64,000 bases of DNA, taken from contig NZ_AOHO01000048.1 in assembly GCF_000342005.1 (NCBI RefSeq), positions 664,540 through 728,539 on the forward strand. The letters run 5' to 3'. Position 1 is the stretch's first letter; each line of letters starts with the position of its first letter. This document shows positions 42,451-51,841 of this stretch, in pieces. The notes under the pieces are model-generated. The model saw nothing but the letters and a program-made list of their open reading frames with translations. It searched no databases and was not told the origin of the DNA. The translations under genes were made by a program, and so were the position numbers. The stretch comes from Amycolatopsis decaplanina DSM 44594 (GTDB lineage: Bacteria > Actinomycetota > Actinomycetes > Mycobacteriales > Pseudonocardiaceae).

Positions 42451-42477
42451 GGAGTTATCGAGTTACGTGTTAACTCC
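42451..42477. promoter_or_regulatory. Candidate operator for the DeoR-family regulator
   Basis: GGAGTTA (42451-42457) and TAACTCC (42471-42477) form an inverted repeat with a 13-base spacer that includes another GAGTTA direct repeat. It lies 89 bases upstream of the regulator gene, in a locally AT-rich stretch containing AATAATCT. Confidence 0.4.
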
Positions 42478-42565
42478 GGGCGAATAATCTGGTAAGAAGC
42501 AGGTGTGAGCGCCGACACCTACCCCGCTGAGACCGCGAAGGTCCGGTTCGTGAACGGTGTCGCCC

Positions 42566-43381
42566 ATGTCTAAGACCAGGCCCTCGGACGCCGCCGTCGA
42601 GCATCGGCGCCAGGAGATCCTCGACCACGTCATCGCCACCGGCGAGGTCCGCATCGACGACCTCACCACCCGGTTCGGCGTCAGCCTGATGACGATGCAC
42701 CGCGACCTCGACGACCTCGCCGAGCGCCGCCTCCTCCGCAAACTCCGCGGCAAGGTCGAGGCCTACCCCGCGACGACCATGGAGTCGGCGGCCCGCTTCC
42801 GCGACACCTTCAACCAGGCCACGAAGGACGCGCTGGGCGAGGCCGCCGCGGCGCACGTCCACTCCGGCCAGACGGTCTTCGTCGACGACTCGACGACGCT
42901 TTTCCCGCTCGTCCGCCGCCTCGGCGGGATCGAGGACCTCACCGTCATCACCAACTCGCTCGAAGCCGCCCGCATCCTCGGCCCGGCCAAGAGCGTCGAG
43001 GTCGTCCTGGCGGGCGGGCGCTACCACCACGAGTTCGACTCGTGCGCCGGCCCGGACGTCGTCGCGTTCCTCGACCGCACGCACGCCGACATCGCGTTCG
43101 TCTCGGTCGCCGCGGTCGCGGTCGGCCGCCTGTTCCACCCGGTCCAGGACTACGCCGAGCTCAAGAAGGCCGCCCTGCGCACCGCCGACCGCAACGTCCT
43201 GGTCGTCGACAACTCCAAGTTCGGCCGCACCGCCACCTACGCGTACGGCGACATCGGCGACTACGACCTCCTGATCACCGACGAAGAAGCGCCGACCGAG
43301 GAGATCGAGGCGGCACTGAACGCGGGAACCGCCATCGAGCAGGTCGAATGCGCACCGGAGGGCCCGGAATATGAGTTCTGA
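42566..43381 (+). CDS. DeoR/GlpR-family transcriptional regulator
   Basis: A 271-residue repressor-type protein. It has an N-terminal winged helix (RRQEILDHVIATGEVRIDDL and SLMTMHRDLDDL) and a C-terminal sugar-phosphate sensor domain (VDDSTTLFPLV, TNSLEAARIL, VDNSKFGRTA). It overlaps the xylulokinase-like gene by 11 bases, so it probably controls this sugar operon through the upstream inverted repeat. GTG 42557 is an alternative start. Confidence 0.9.
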   Translation: MSKTRPSDAAVEHRRQEILDHVIATGEVRIDDLTTRFGVSLMTMHRDLDDLAERRLLRKLRGKVEAYPATTMESAARFRDTFNQATKDALGEAAAAHVHSGQTVFVDDSTTLFPLVRRLGGIEDLTVITNSLEAARILGPAKSVEVVLAGGRYHHEFDSCAGPDVVAFLDRTHADIAFVSVAAVAVGRLFHPVQDYAELKKAALRTADRNVLVVDNSKFGRTATYAYGDIGDYDLLITDEEAPTEEIEAALNAGTAIEQVECAPEGPEYEF

Positions 43382-44798
43382 CCTGGTCGCCGGAATCGAC
43401 TCGTCGACCCAGTCGACGAAGGTCGTCGTCTGCGACGCGGACACCGGCGAGATCGTCCGCACCGGCCGTGCCGCGCACCCCGACGGCACCGAAGTCGACC
43501 CCGCCGCGTGGTGGGACGCGTTCCGCGAGGCCACGGATGGCCTGCTCGACGGCGTCGGCGCCATCGGCATCGGCGGTCAGCAGCACGGCATGGTCGCCCT
43601 CGACGACGCAGGCGAGGTCGTCCGGCCCGCGTTGCTGTGGAACGACACTCGGTCCGCGAAGGCGGCCGAAGACCTCGGTGGCGAACTCGGTCCCGAGAAC
43701 TGGGCGAAGTCCGTCGGCTCGCTGCCTGTCGCCAGCTTCACCGTCACGAAGCTGCGCTGGATGGCGGAGAACGAGCCAGAACTGGCCGATCGCGTCGCCC
43801 GCGTCCTGCTCCCGCACGACTGGCTGACCTGGCGGCTGCTGGGCGACGGCGCCGAGCCGGTCACCGACCGCGGCGACGCTTCCGGCACCGGATACTTCTC
43901 GCCCGCCACCGGCGAGTACCGCCAAGACCTCCTCGCACACGCCTTCGGCGGCCGCACTCCCGAACTGCCGAAGGTCATCGGCCCCGCCGAAGCCGCGGGC
44001 CACACCCCGGACGGGATCCTGGTCTCGGCCGGAACCGGCGACAACATGGCCGCCGCGCTCGGTCTCGAACTCGTCCCCGGCGATGTCGTGGTCTCGCTGG
44101 GCACCAGCGGCACCGTCTTCGGCGTCTCCGAGACCGCGAGCGCCGACCCCTCCGGCATCGTCGCGGGATTCGCCGACGCCACCGGCCGTTTCCTCCCGCT
44201 GGCCTGCACCCTCAACGCGGCCCGCGTGCTCACGGCCACGTCCGCGATGCTCGGCGTCGAACTCGCGGAGTTCGACAAGCTGGCGCTCGCCGCCACGCCC
44301 GGTTCCGGCGGCCTCACCTTCGTGCCGTACCTCGACGGTGAGCGGACGCCGAACCTCCCGGACGCCAAGGGCACGCTCTTCGGCCTGACCCGCGCGAACA
44401 TGACGCCCGAGAACCTCGCCCGCGCCGCCGTCGAAGGCATGCTGTGCGGCCTTGCCGCCGGTCTCGACGCCCTGCGCGAGCAGGGACTCGAAGTCCGCCG
44501 GGTCCTTCTGATCGGCGGCGGCGCGCAGTCGGCCGCCGTCCGCGCGGTCGCGCCGATCGTGTTCGGTGTGCCCGTCGTCATCCCCGAGGTCGCCGAGTAC
44601 GTCGCGGTCGGCGCCGCGCGACAGGCGGCCTGGGCCCTCGCTTCCAGCACGGAACCTCCCCGCTGGCAGGAACAGCACGGCTACACCCCACTCGAGCCGA
44701 ACGAGGCGGACCGCGCCGAGGGGCGCCGGATCCGGCAACGGTATCTCGAAGCCCGCGAACTCGGGCACGGCATTTCCGCGAAACCGAAAGAGGACTGA
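43371..44798 (+). CDS. xylB: Xylulokinase-like FGGY carbohydrate kinase
   Basis: A 475-residue cytosolic kinase, most like xylulokinases. It shows AGIDSSTQSTKVVV (phosphate 1), IGGQQHGMVALD with a catalytic-region D in the family position, SLGTSGTVFGV (phosphate 2) and IGGGAQSAAVRA (adenosine). The exact pentulose or polyol substrate cannot be read from the sequence. It is the middle gene of the deoR-kinase-ATPase operon. Confidence 0.88.
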   Translation: MSSDLVAGIDSSTQSTKVVVCDADTGEIVRTGRAAHPDGTEVDPAAWWDAFREATDGLLDGVGAIGIGGQQHGMVALDDAGEVVRPALLWNDTRSAKAAEDLGGELGPENWAKSVGSLPVASFTVTKLRWMAENEPELADRVARVLLPHDWLTWRLLGDGAEPVTDRGDASGTGYFSPATGEYRQDLLAHAFGGRTPELPKVIGPAEAAGHTPDGILVSAGTGDNMAAALGLELVPGDVVVSLGTSGTVFGVSETASADPSGIVAGFADATGRFLPLACTLNAARVLTATSAMLGVELAEFDKLALAATPGSGGLTFVPYLDGERTPNLPDAKGTLFGLTRANMTPENLARAAVEGMLCGLAAGLDALREQGLEVRRVLLIGGGAQSAAVRAVAPIVFGVPVVIPEVAEYVAVGAARQAAWALASSTEPPRWQEQHGYTPLEPNEADRAEGRRIRQRYLEARELGHGISAKPKED

Positions 44799-44802
44799 AC
44801 CG

Positions 44803-45894
<1,092 letters not shown>

Positions 45895-45904
45895 GCCGGC
45901 TCAT

Positions 45905-45939
45905 GGGAAACTGGCGGTCGTTATGACCGCCAGTTTCCC
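45905..45939 (+). promoter_or_regulatory. Perfect 15-bp hairpin spanning the alr start codon
   Basis: 45905-45919 pairs perfectly with 45925-45939 over loop GTTAT. The alr ATG (45923-45925) sits at the loop edge. It also lies 11 bases after the ATPase stop. It could be a terminator, a translational control element, or both. Confidence 0.6.
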
Positions 45940-47062
45940 GCGTGCCGAGGTCGTCATCGACCTGTCCGCCATCCGGCACAACGTCGCCCTGCTCGCTTCC
46001 CGCGCTCCCGCGGCCCAGACGATGGCCGTGGTCAAGGCCGACGGCTACGGGCACGGAGCCCTCGAGGTCGGCAGGGCCGCCGTCGAGGGCGGGGCCACCT
46101 GGCTGGGCACCTGCTCCCTCGCCGAGGCGCTCGCGCTGCGCCGGGCCGGGATCGGGGTCCGGCTCTTCAGCTGGCTCGACACCCCCGGAGCCGACTTCGC
46201 TCCCGCTGTCGCCGAAGACATCGACGTCGCCGTCAGCTCCCTCGACGAGCTAGCCCGCGTAGCCGACGGCGCGCGCCGGGCACGCGACTTCAGCGGGCTA
46301 ACCGCGATCGCGCGGGTGCACCTCAAGATCGACACCGGACTGTCCCGAAACGGCTGCCCACCTGCGGAATGGCCGGCGTTGGTCAAGGCAGCGGCGGCCG
46401 CGAAGCCGCTTATCGAGGTAGTCGCCATCTGGTCACACCTCGCGTGCGCCGACGAGCCCGGTCACCCCTCCATCGACGCGCAGACGAAGCGGTTCGACGA
46501 GGCCTACGACATCGCCCGCGCCGCCGGCTTGAATCCGATGCGGCACATCGCGAACTCCGCCGCCGTGCTGACCAGGCCCGACCTGCACTTCGACCTCGTG
46601 CGCCCCGGGATCGCGATCTACGGGCTGAACCCGGTGCCCACCGCCGACGATCTGCGTCCGGCGATGACCTTCAAGTCGTCCGTCGTGCTCACCAAGCGGA
46701 TCGCGTCCGGTGAATCGGTCTCGTACGGCCACAGCTGGACGGCCGGCCAAGACACCACTCTCGCCCTGGTCCCGGTCGGATACGCCGACGGTGTGCCGCG
46801 GTCGCTTTCCGGGCGGATGGACGTCCTGCTCGCCGGAAAGCGACGGCCGGTCGTCGGCCGCGTCTGCATGGACCAGCTGGTCGTCGATTGCGGAGACGAC
46901 GAACCGGCCGTCGGCAGCGAAGTGATCCTCTTCGGCCAAGGCGCGTCCGGCGAGCCCACGGCCCGGGAATGGGCCGACAAGCTGGGGACGATCGACTACG
47001 AGATCGTGACTTCGATGTACCGGCCCCGCATCCACCGGACGTATCCGAAGGCAGGCTCGTGA
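45923..47062 (+). CDS. alr: Alanine racemase
   Basis: A 379-residue PLP enzyme making D-alanine for peptidoglycan. PLP-lysine K38 is in AVVKADGYGHG. Catalytic Tyr268 is in VSYGHSW, and HLKIDTGLSRNG and RPGIAIYGLNP are present. ATG 45923 fits the family N-terminus (PRAEVVIDLSAIRHN), though its site lies in a stable hairpin and has no obvious Shine-Dalgarno. Residues 121-129 (RDFSGLTAI) come from a repeat inserted just before the conserved HLKIDTG block. It overlaps the next gene by 4 bases. Confidence 0.96.
   Translation: MTASFPRAEVVIDLSAIRHNVALLASRAPAAQTMAVVKADGYGHGALEVGRAAVEGGATWLGTCSLAEALALRRAGIGVRLFSWLDTPGADFAPAVAEDIDVAVSSLDELARVADGARRARDFSGLTAIARVHLKIDTGLSRNGCPPAEWPALVKAAAAAKPLIEVVAIWSHLACADEPGHPSIDAQTKRFDEAYDIARAAGLNPMRHIANSAAVLTRPDLHFDLVRPGIAIYGLNPVPTADDLRPAMTFKSSVVLTKRIASGESVSYGHSWTAGQDTTLALVPVGYADGVPRSLSGRMDVLLAGKRRPVVGRVCMDQLVVDCGDDEPAVGSEVILFGQGASGEPTAREWADKLGTIDYEIVTSMYRPRIHRTYPKAGS
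46284..46308. repeat. Palindromic repeat copy 24, inside alr
   Basis: GCGACTTCAGCGGGCTAACC then GCGATC, read in the open frame as DFSGLTAI. Confidence 0.83.
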
Positions 47063-48156
47063 CACCTTCACGAAGACTGCTGGCCATCGTCGGCGGCGTC
47101 GGGGCGGTGGCCACCGGCACCGCCGCCGCGATCGCCGTCGCCGCGCAGCAGCGGCGGCAGAGTGAGGATCCGTTCGTGGACGAGCCGTTGGGGGATCTTG
47201 AACCGGATCGGACGTCGACAGTGGCGGCGGAGGACGGCACGCCGCTCGCGGTCGAGGAGATCGATCCGGCCGATGGGGGAGAACCGGAGCTGACCGTCGT
47301 CGGCGTGCACGGTTTCGCGTTGTCGAAGCGCTGCTGGCACTTCCAGCGGCGAGACCTCGCGTCGCTGAAGCTGCCGCGGGTGCGTCAGGTCTACTACGAC
47401 CATCGCGGGCACGGGCAATCCGGCGCCGCGACCGCCGAAACGAGCACCATCGAGCAGCTGGCGCGCGACCTCGACATGGTCGTGCGCTCGGTGGTGCAAG
47501 AGGGACCCATCGTGCTCATGGGGCACTCGATGGGCGGCATGGTGATCATGGAGCTCGCCGCGGAACATCCCGAGCTGTTCGACGACCGCGTCGTCGGCGT
47601 CGCGTTCATCGCGACCGCGGCGGGCGAAGTCGGCGCGCGGGGACTGCCGCGGTCACTGCTCTCGAAGTACAACCCGCTCACGCGAGGCGTCGGCGGACTG
47701 GCCGGCTGGCAGCCGGGACTCGTCGAGTTCGTGCGCGCGGCAGGCGGGCAGCTGACCCGGCAGGCCGTGCGCAGGCTGGCTTTCGGCAGCCGTGACGTGT
47801 CCCCGCGACTCGTCGACTTCATGCTGGAAATGCTCGAAGTGACACCCGTGCGCGGGCTCGTGAACTTCGTCGACACGCTCGGCAGCCACAACCGGTACGC
47901 CGCGCTCGCCGGGTTGAAGCACGCGCACGTGCTGGTCGTCGGCGGGGATTCCGACCGGTTCACGCCGATCGCGCACGCCGAGCGGATCGCGGCGGAGCTA
48001 CCGGACGCCGAGCTGGTGCGCGTCCGCGGCGCGGGACACATGGTGCAGCTGGAACAACCCGAACTGGTGAACAGCCACCTGATCGACTTGGTGCAACGAT
48101 GCACGGGCACCGATGGTGAGACTTCCGACCGGCGAACCTGGTGGTGGCAACGCTGA
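47059..48156 (+). CDS. Membrane-anchored alpha/beta-hydrolase
   Basis: A 365-residue protein. GTG 47059 overlaps the alr stop. The N-terminal hydrophobic segment (LLAIVGGVGAVATGTAAAIAV) is a likely membrane anchor. The hydrolase domain includes VVGVHGFALSKRCWH, the nucleophile elbow MGHSMGGMV, a likely acid in GGDSDRFTPI and His in GAGHMVQLEQ. This gene stands between alr and tsaE in many actinobacteria. The substrate is unknown. Confidence 0.88.
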   Translation: MTPSRRLLAIVGGVGAVATGTAAAIAVAAQQRRQSEDPFVDEPLGDLEPDRTSTVAAEDGTPLAVEEIDPADGGEPELTVVGVHGFALSKRCWHFQRRDLASLKLPRVRQVYYDHRGHGQSGAATAETSTIEQLARDLDMVVRSVVQEGPIVLMGHSMGGMVIMELAAEHPELFDDRVVGVAFIATAAGEVGARGLPRSLLSKYNPLTRGVGGLAGWQPGLVEFVRAAGGQLTRQAVRRLAFGSRDVSPRLVDFMLEMLEVTPVRGLVNFVDTLGSHNRYAALAGLKHAHVLVVGGDSDRFTPIAHAERIAAELPDAELVRVRGAGHMVQLEQPELVNSHLIDLVQRCTGTDGETSDRRTWWWQR

Positions 48157-48620
48157 TGAATTTCGCTTTCCCGACTCCCGAGTCGACGATGGATTTCGGG
48201 CGCGAGCTCGGACGTTCGCTGCGCGCGGGCGATCTGGTGCTGCTCGCCGGGCCGCTCGGGGCGGGCAAGACGACGCTGACCCGCGGGATCGCGGACGGTC
48301 TCGGGGTCGGCGGGCGGGTCAGCTCGCCGACGTTCGTGCTGGCCAGGGTGCATCCGGCGGGCGAGGCCGGGGTCGCGCTGGTGCACGTCGACGCGTACCG
48401 GCTCGGCGGGGATCTCTCGCAGCTGGACGATCTGGACCTCGACACCGAACTGGAGCGGTCCGCCCTGGTCGTCGAATGGGGCGAGGGGGCCGCCGAGCGC
48501 CTGTCGGACGACTACCTCGTCGTGCGGCTGGAGCGTCGTGAGGACGACGTCCGCGTGGTCACCCTGGAGCCGCATGGCACCTGGGAGTCCCGCACCCCCT
48601 ACCTGCGTTTAGCGGGCTAA
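48156..48620 (+). CDS. tsaE: tRNA threonylcarbamoyladenosine biosynthesis ATPase TsaE
   Basis: A 154-residue P-loop ATPase of the t6A machinery (with TsaB and TsaD, also here). It has Walker A GPLGAGKTT (about 32-40), SSPTFVLARVH and VHVDAYRL, and a VEWGEGA Walker-like end. ATG 48156 overlaps the hydrolase TGA. In-frame GTG 48141 is the alternative. The last codons (LRLAG, then TAA) lie inside a repeat, which therefore defines the C-terminus. Confidence 0.93.
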   Translation: MNFAFPTPESTMDFGRELGRSLRAGDLVLLAGPLGAGKTTLTRGIADGLGVGGRVSSPTFVLARVHPAGEAGVALVHVDAYRLGGDLSQLDDLDLDTELERSALVVEWGEGAAERLSDDYLVVRLERREDDVRVVTLEPHGTWESRTPYLRLAG

Positions 48621-48628
48621 ACGCGATC
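48602..48628. repeat. Palindromic repeat copy 25, ends tsaE
   Basis: CCTGCG, TTTAGCGGGCTAAA, CGCGATC. The tsaE stop TAA is part of the core. Confidence 0.92.
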
Positions 48629-48639
48629 CGGCCGCCCGA

Positions 48640-48665
48640 CCTGCGTTTAGCCCCCTAATCGCGAT
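48640..48665. repeat. Palindromic repeat copy 26
   Basis: CCTGCG and TTTAGCCCCCTAAT core. Middle member of a three-copy array with periods of 38 and 39 bases. Confidence 0.88.
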
Positions 48666-48678
48666 CTGTGCCGTCCGA

Positions 48679-48705
48679 CCTGCGTTTAGCGGGCTAAACG
48701 CGATC
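48679..48705. repeat. Palindromic repeat copy 27, ends the carboxyltransferase gene
   Basis: CCTGCG, TTTAGCGGGCTAAA, CGCGATC. Its minus-strand TAG (48694-48696) is the stop of the convergent gene. Confidence 0.92.
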
Positions 48706-50025
48706 CGCGGGGCTCACCACGGAGCGCGCGATTCCCAGGTCGACCAGGTCTTGGGGGCGTAGCCGCAGCCGGTCCGCGAGAGCGGGGACCTCGTCGGCGG
48801 GCAGCTTGAGGATCGCCGCGGCGGCCTCGGGCGAGGTCACCGAGAAGTACGCGTTGTGCGTCACCCAGGTCGACCCCGGCGCCGCGAACGCGAGCGCGCC
48901 ACCGGATCCGCCTTCGCCGATCACCAGCGTCGTGATCGGCACGGCCGCGCTCGCGATCGCCTCGAACAACTCCGCGATCGCCGCCCCGGCCCCGGCCCGC
49001 TCGGCCGCCTCGTCGTTCGCCGCGCCCGGGGTGTCGACGAGGGTGAGGACCGGGATCCCGAGCCTCGACGCGAGCCGCACCAAACGCGCCGCCGTCCGGA
49101 AGCCCGCGGGCAGCGTCGGCGTTCCGCACTGCGCCGCGTACGCGATCGCTCGGCCACCTCGCCAGCCGAAGCCGCACAAGACACCGGAGTCGACTCCGCC
49201 GCACCTGTCACCTGAGACCTCTTCACGCCAGTCGAAGTACGCGTCGAGGTACTCCGCTGCCCTCGGCCGCTCAGCGGAGCGCGCCGCCTGGACCGCATCC
49301 CATCCGCTGCCGGGTAAGTCCGTCACGCCGAGCGCTCCGGGCGGCTCGGCGGCTTCCGTCGTCGCCGAAGTCAGCAAGCGCAGCCATCGCTCAAGGGCCG
49401 TGGAAAGTTCGGCTGGCGCCACGATCCGGTCGACCTGGCCCCACGCGAGCTTCGCTTCGGCCGTGTACGCCTCCGCGGGCGCGTCGGCGGGACGCACGCG
49501 GGAACCGGCGAAGCCGACCTGGGCGCCGGGCAACGCGAGAACGACGTCGGCGCTCGCACCGAGCGTCGCCCAGCCGCCGCCCGTGGTGGGATCGCGCAAC
49601 ACCGAGATCTGCGGCACGGACCGAGCCCCGGCGGCCGCCCGCGCGATGCGCTGCAACTGCGAAAGCGCGCGCATCCCGCGTTGCATGCGGCTGCCGCCGG
49701 TCGCGATCAGCGACACCACCGGCAACCGGGACTCCACCGCCCGCGCGAACGCCGCCTCGACGCGGTCACCGGTCCGCTGACCGATCGACCCGCCAAGGAA
49801 GCCGAACTCGAAGGCGATCACGACCGCCTCGACGTCGCCGATCTCGGCGGTCCCGCAGAGCACGGACTCGTCCTCGCCGGTCCGCTCCTCGGCGGCCTCA
49901 CGTGCCGAGCGGTAGCCCGGCCAGCCGATCGGTCCGTCGTCCGGCTCATCGCCACGCGGAACGTCCAGATCCTCGAAACCGGTCGCGATCTCCTTGACGA
50001 CGGACCGTGCTGAGGGCCTGCTCAT
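48694..50025 (-). CDS. Acyl-CoA carboxyltransferase, fused beta/alpha-type
   Basis: A 443-residue protein with two crotonase-fold halves. The AccD-like N-terminal half contains FEFGFLGGSIGQRTGDRVEA and ATGGSRMQRGMRAL. The AccA-like C-terminal half contains LTLVDTPGAANDEAAERAG and IGEGGSGGALA. It probably transfers carboxyl groups between biotin and an acyl-CoA. No biotin carrier gene is nearby. It is coupled (4-base overlap) to the acyl-CoA synthetase gene upstream. The final residues ADRV and the TAG stop come from a repeat copy. Confidence 0.82.
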   Translation of the reverse strand: MSRPSARSVVKEIATGFEDLDVPRGDEPDDGPIGWPGYRSAREAAEERTGEDESVLCGTAEIGDVEAVVIAFEFGFLGGSIGQRTGDRVEAAFARAVESRLPVVSLIATGGSRMQRGMRALSQLQRIARAAAGARSVPQISVLRDPTTGGGWATLGASADVVLALPGAQVGFAGSRVRPADAPAEAYTAEAKLAWGQVDRIVAPAELSTALERWLRLLTSATTEAAEPPGALGVTDLPGSGWDAVQAARSAERPRAAEYLDAYFDWREEVSGDRCGGVDSGVLCGFGWRGGRAIAYAAQCGTPTLPAGFRTAARLVRLASRLGIPVLTLVDTPGAANDEAAERAGAGAAIAELFEAIASAAVPITTLVIGEGGSGGALAFAAPGSTWVTHNAYFSVTSPEAAAAILKLPADEVPALADRLRLRPQDLVDLGIARSVVSPADRV

Positions 50026-51443
50026 CCGAGTGCCCGTTTCATGACCTTGCCCATGTCGTTGCGCGGCAACGCGTCCAGATAGCGGACCACCCGAGGCCGT
50101 TTGTGCGGCGACAACAAGCGCGAGACGTGGTCGGCGAGTTCCGCCTCCGCCGGACGTTCCCCGTCGGGCACCACCCAGGCCACGATGCGCTCGCCGAGGT
50201 CGTCATCGTGCTCGCCGGTCACCGCCACCTCCGCGACACCGGGATGCTCCATGAGCGCGTTCTCGATCTCGCCCGCGCCGATCTTGTAACCGCCGCTCTT
50301 GATCAGGTCCGTCGCCTTCCGGCCGACGATCTTCACGTATCCGGCCGCGTCGCGGGTCGCCATGTCGCCGGTCCGGAACCAGCCGTCGTCGAAGGCGGCT
50401 TCGGTGGCGTCGGGGCGGTTGAGGTACTCGGTGAACAGGTTCGGTCCGCGGACCTGGATCTCGCCGACGGTCTCGATCTCCTCGACGGGCTCGCCCGTCT
50501 CGTCGACGAGCCGCAGGTCGACGCCGCGCAGCGGAACGCCGACAGTGCCGGGGACGTGCTCGCCGTCGGCGCGGATGCTGGTGTTCATGAGGGTCTCGGT
50601 CATCCCGTAACGCTCGATCACGCGCCGGCCGGTCGCGGCGGTGATGCGCTGATGGTCGTGGACGGGCAATGCGGCCGATCCGGACACGAGCAACCGGGCG
50701 CCGCTCAGCGCTTCGGCGAGCGATGGGTTGTCGCCGACTTCGACCGCGATGCGGTGATACATCGTCGGGACGCCGAACATCATCGTCGCGCCGGTGGCGA
50801 GCTCGCGTGCGACGCCTTCGGTGGAGAAGCGACCGAGATGCCGGACCGAGCCGCCGCGCCGGAGCGGCCCGAGGATGCCGAGGATCAGGCCGTGCACGTG
50901 GAACAGCGGGAGACCGTGGACCAGGACGTCGTCGGCGGTCCATTCCCAGGCGTCCTCGAGCGCGTCGAGAGTGGTCGAGATCGCGCGCCTCGGGAGGACG
51001 ACGCCCTTGGGCGGGCCGGTGGTGCCGGAGGTGTAGACGATCAGCGCCGGGGCTTCGGCATCCGGTTCCGCGGGGAGATCGACGGGCGCGCCTTCGAGGA
51101 CGATGTCGCGGCGCGGCAGGCCATCGAGGCCGGCGGGCAGGACGGCGCCCGGTTCGGCGAGTACGAGGACGGGCTCACTGTCGGTGAGGATGTGCGCGAG
51201 TTCGCGCTCGCCGATCTTGGGGTTGAGCGGGATGGCGGGGACGCCCGCGAGCAGGGCGGCGATCACGGCGACGCTGGTGTGCACCGAGGGCGTCGCCCAG
51301 ACGGCGACGCGGCCGCCCGGCAGGTCGCGGGCGAGCGTGCCGGCGACGGCCGCGACGTCGGCGTAGGTGAGGGAAGTGTCGCCGAAGCGGAGCGCCTCCT
51401 TGCCGGAGCCGCTCGCCAGCGCGGGGAACAACCGATCGGGCAC
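50022..51443 (-). CDS. Acyl-CoA synthetase, MatB (malonyl-CoA synthetase)-like
   Basis: A 473-residue ANL enzyme. It has IVYTSGTTGPPKGVVL, LPLFHVHGLILG, the MatB-like RYGMTETLMNTS, WFRTGDMA and catalytic-lysine end NDMGKVMKRALG. The MTETxMNTS pattern points to malonate or methylmalonate activation. GTG 51443 has AGGAGGT 6 bases upstream and is preferred over the longer frame. It overlaps the carboxyltransferase gene, and together they could supply or exchange malonyl-CoA-type extender units. Confidence 0.85.
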   Translation of the reverse strand: MPDRLFPALASGSGKEALRFGDTSLTYADVAAVAGTLARDLPGGRVAVWATPSVHTSVAVIAALLAGVPAIPLNPKIGERELAHILTDSEPVLVLAEPGAVLPAGLDGLPRRDIVLEGAPVDLPAEPDAEAPALIVYTSGTTGPPKGVVLPRRAISTTLDALEDAWEWTADDVLVHGLPLFHVHGLILGILGPLRRGGSVRHLGRFSTEGVARELATGATMMFGVPTMYHRIAVEVGDNPSLAEALSGARLLVSGSAALPVHDHQRITAATGRRVIERYGMTETLMNTSIRADGEHVPGTVGVPLRGVDLRLVDETGEPVEEIETVGEIQVRGPNLFTEYLNRPDATEAAFDDGWFRTGDMATRDAAGYVKIVGRKATDLIKSGGYKIGAGEIENALMEHPGVAEVAVTGEHDDDLGERIVAWVVPDGERPAEAELADHVSRLLSPHKRPRVVRYLDALPRNDMGKVMKRALG

Positions 51444-51560
51444 CGTGTGACCTCCTGCTCGACTCCGCCGGCCGGGGCGTGTGGAGCCGAGGGGCCCCTC
51501 GCAGGACCGTACCGCGCTTGCCACTCGCACCCCTGCGACCTGCTTCACACGCTGCCGCGG

Positions 51561-51588
51561 GAGCGCGTTCAGCGGGCTAAGTGCGATC
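51561..51588. repeat. Palindromic repeat copy 28
   Basis: GAGCGCG and TTCAGCGGGCTAAG core, with 3' flank TGCGATCC. Confidence 0.85.
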
Positions 51589-51617
51589 CAGTTTGGCCGG
51601 AGGGCAGGGGCCCACCG

Positions 51618-51645
51618 GAGCGCGTTCAGCGGGCTAAGTGCGATC
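51618..51645. repeat. Palindromic repeat copy 29
   Basis: Nearly identical to copy 28 (GAGCGCG and TTCAGCGGGCTAAG), 57 bases downstream. Confidence 0.85.
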
Positions 51646-51662
51646 TGCGGCCCGGAGAGCGG

Positions 51663-51690
51663 GAGCGACTTCAGCCCCCTAAACGCGATC
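51663..51690. repeat. Palindromic repeat copy 30
   Basis: GAGCGAC and TTCAGCCCCCTAAA core, then CGCGATC. Confidence 0.85.
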
Positions 51691-51730
51691 TGCCGGCCAG
51701 GGGCCGGGACCGGAGGGGAGCCCCGCGCAG

Positions 51731-51757
51731 GTCGCGTTTAGCGGGCTAAACGCGATC
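51731..51757. repeat. Palindromic repeat copy 31
   Basis: GTCGCG, TTTAGCGGGCTAAA, CGCGATC: close to the full palindrome. Confidence 0.9.
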
Positions 51758-51785
51758 CGGCGGTAGGCGAGCGGCCACGCCACCC

Positions 51786-51813
51786 GATCGCGTTCAGCCC
51801 GCTAAACGCGATC
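51786..51813. repeat. Palindromic repeat copy 32
   Basis: GATCGCG, TTCAGCCCGCTAAA, CGCGATC. It is 28 bases upstream of the tsaB start. Confidence 0.9.
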
Positions 51814-51841
51814 CGGGGCGCTGGTCGTAGGCTGGGTAACC

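Larger units (their letters stand above)
51444..51841. other. 398-bp intergenic region with five repeat copies
   Basis: No gene is seen. It is the densest repeat cluster of the window (51561-51813). It separates the divergent synthetase operon and the tsaB-rimI-tsaD operon and presumably holds both promoters. Confidence 0.6.

Noticed and set aside
51561..51813. Possible CRISPR-like array
   Set aside because: Spacings are irregular (45-68 bases), units are palindromic variants also found dispersed elsewhere, and no cas genes are present.
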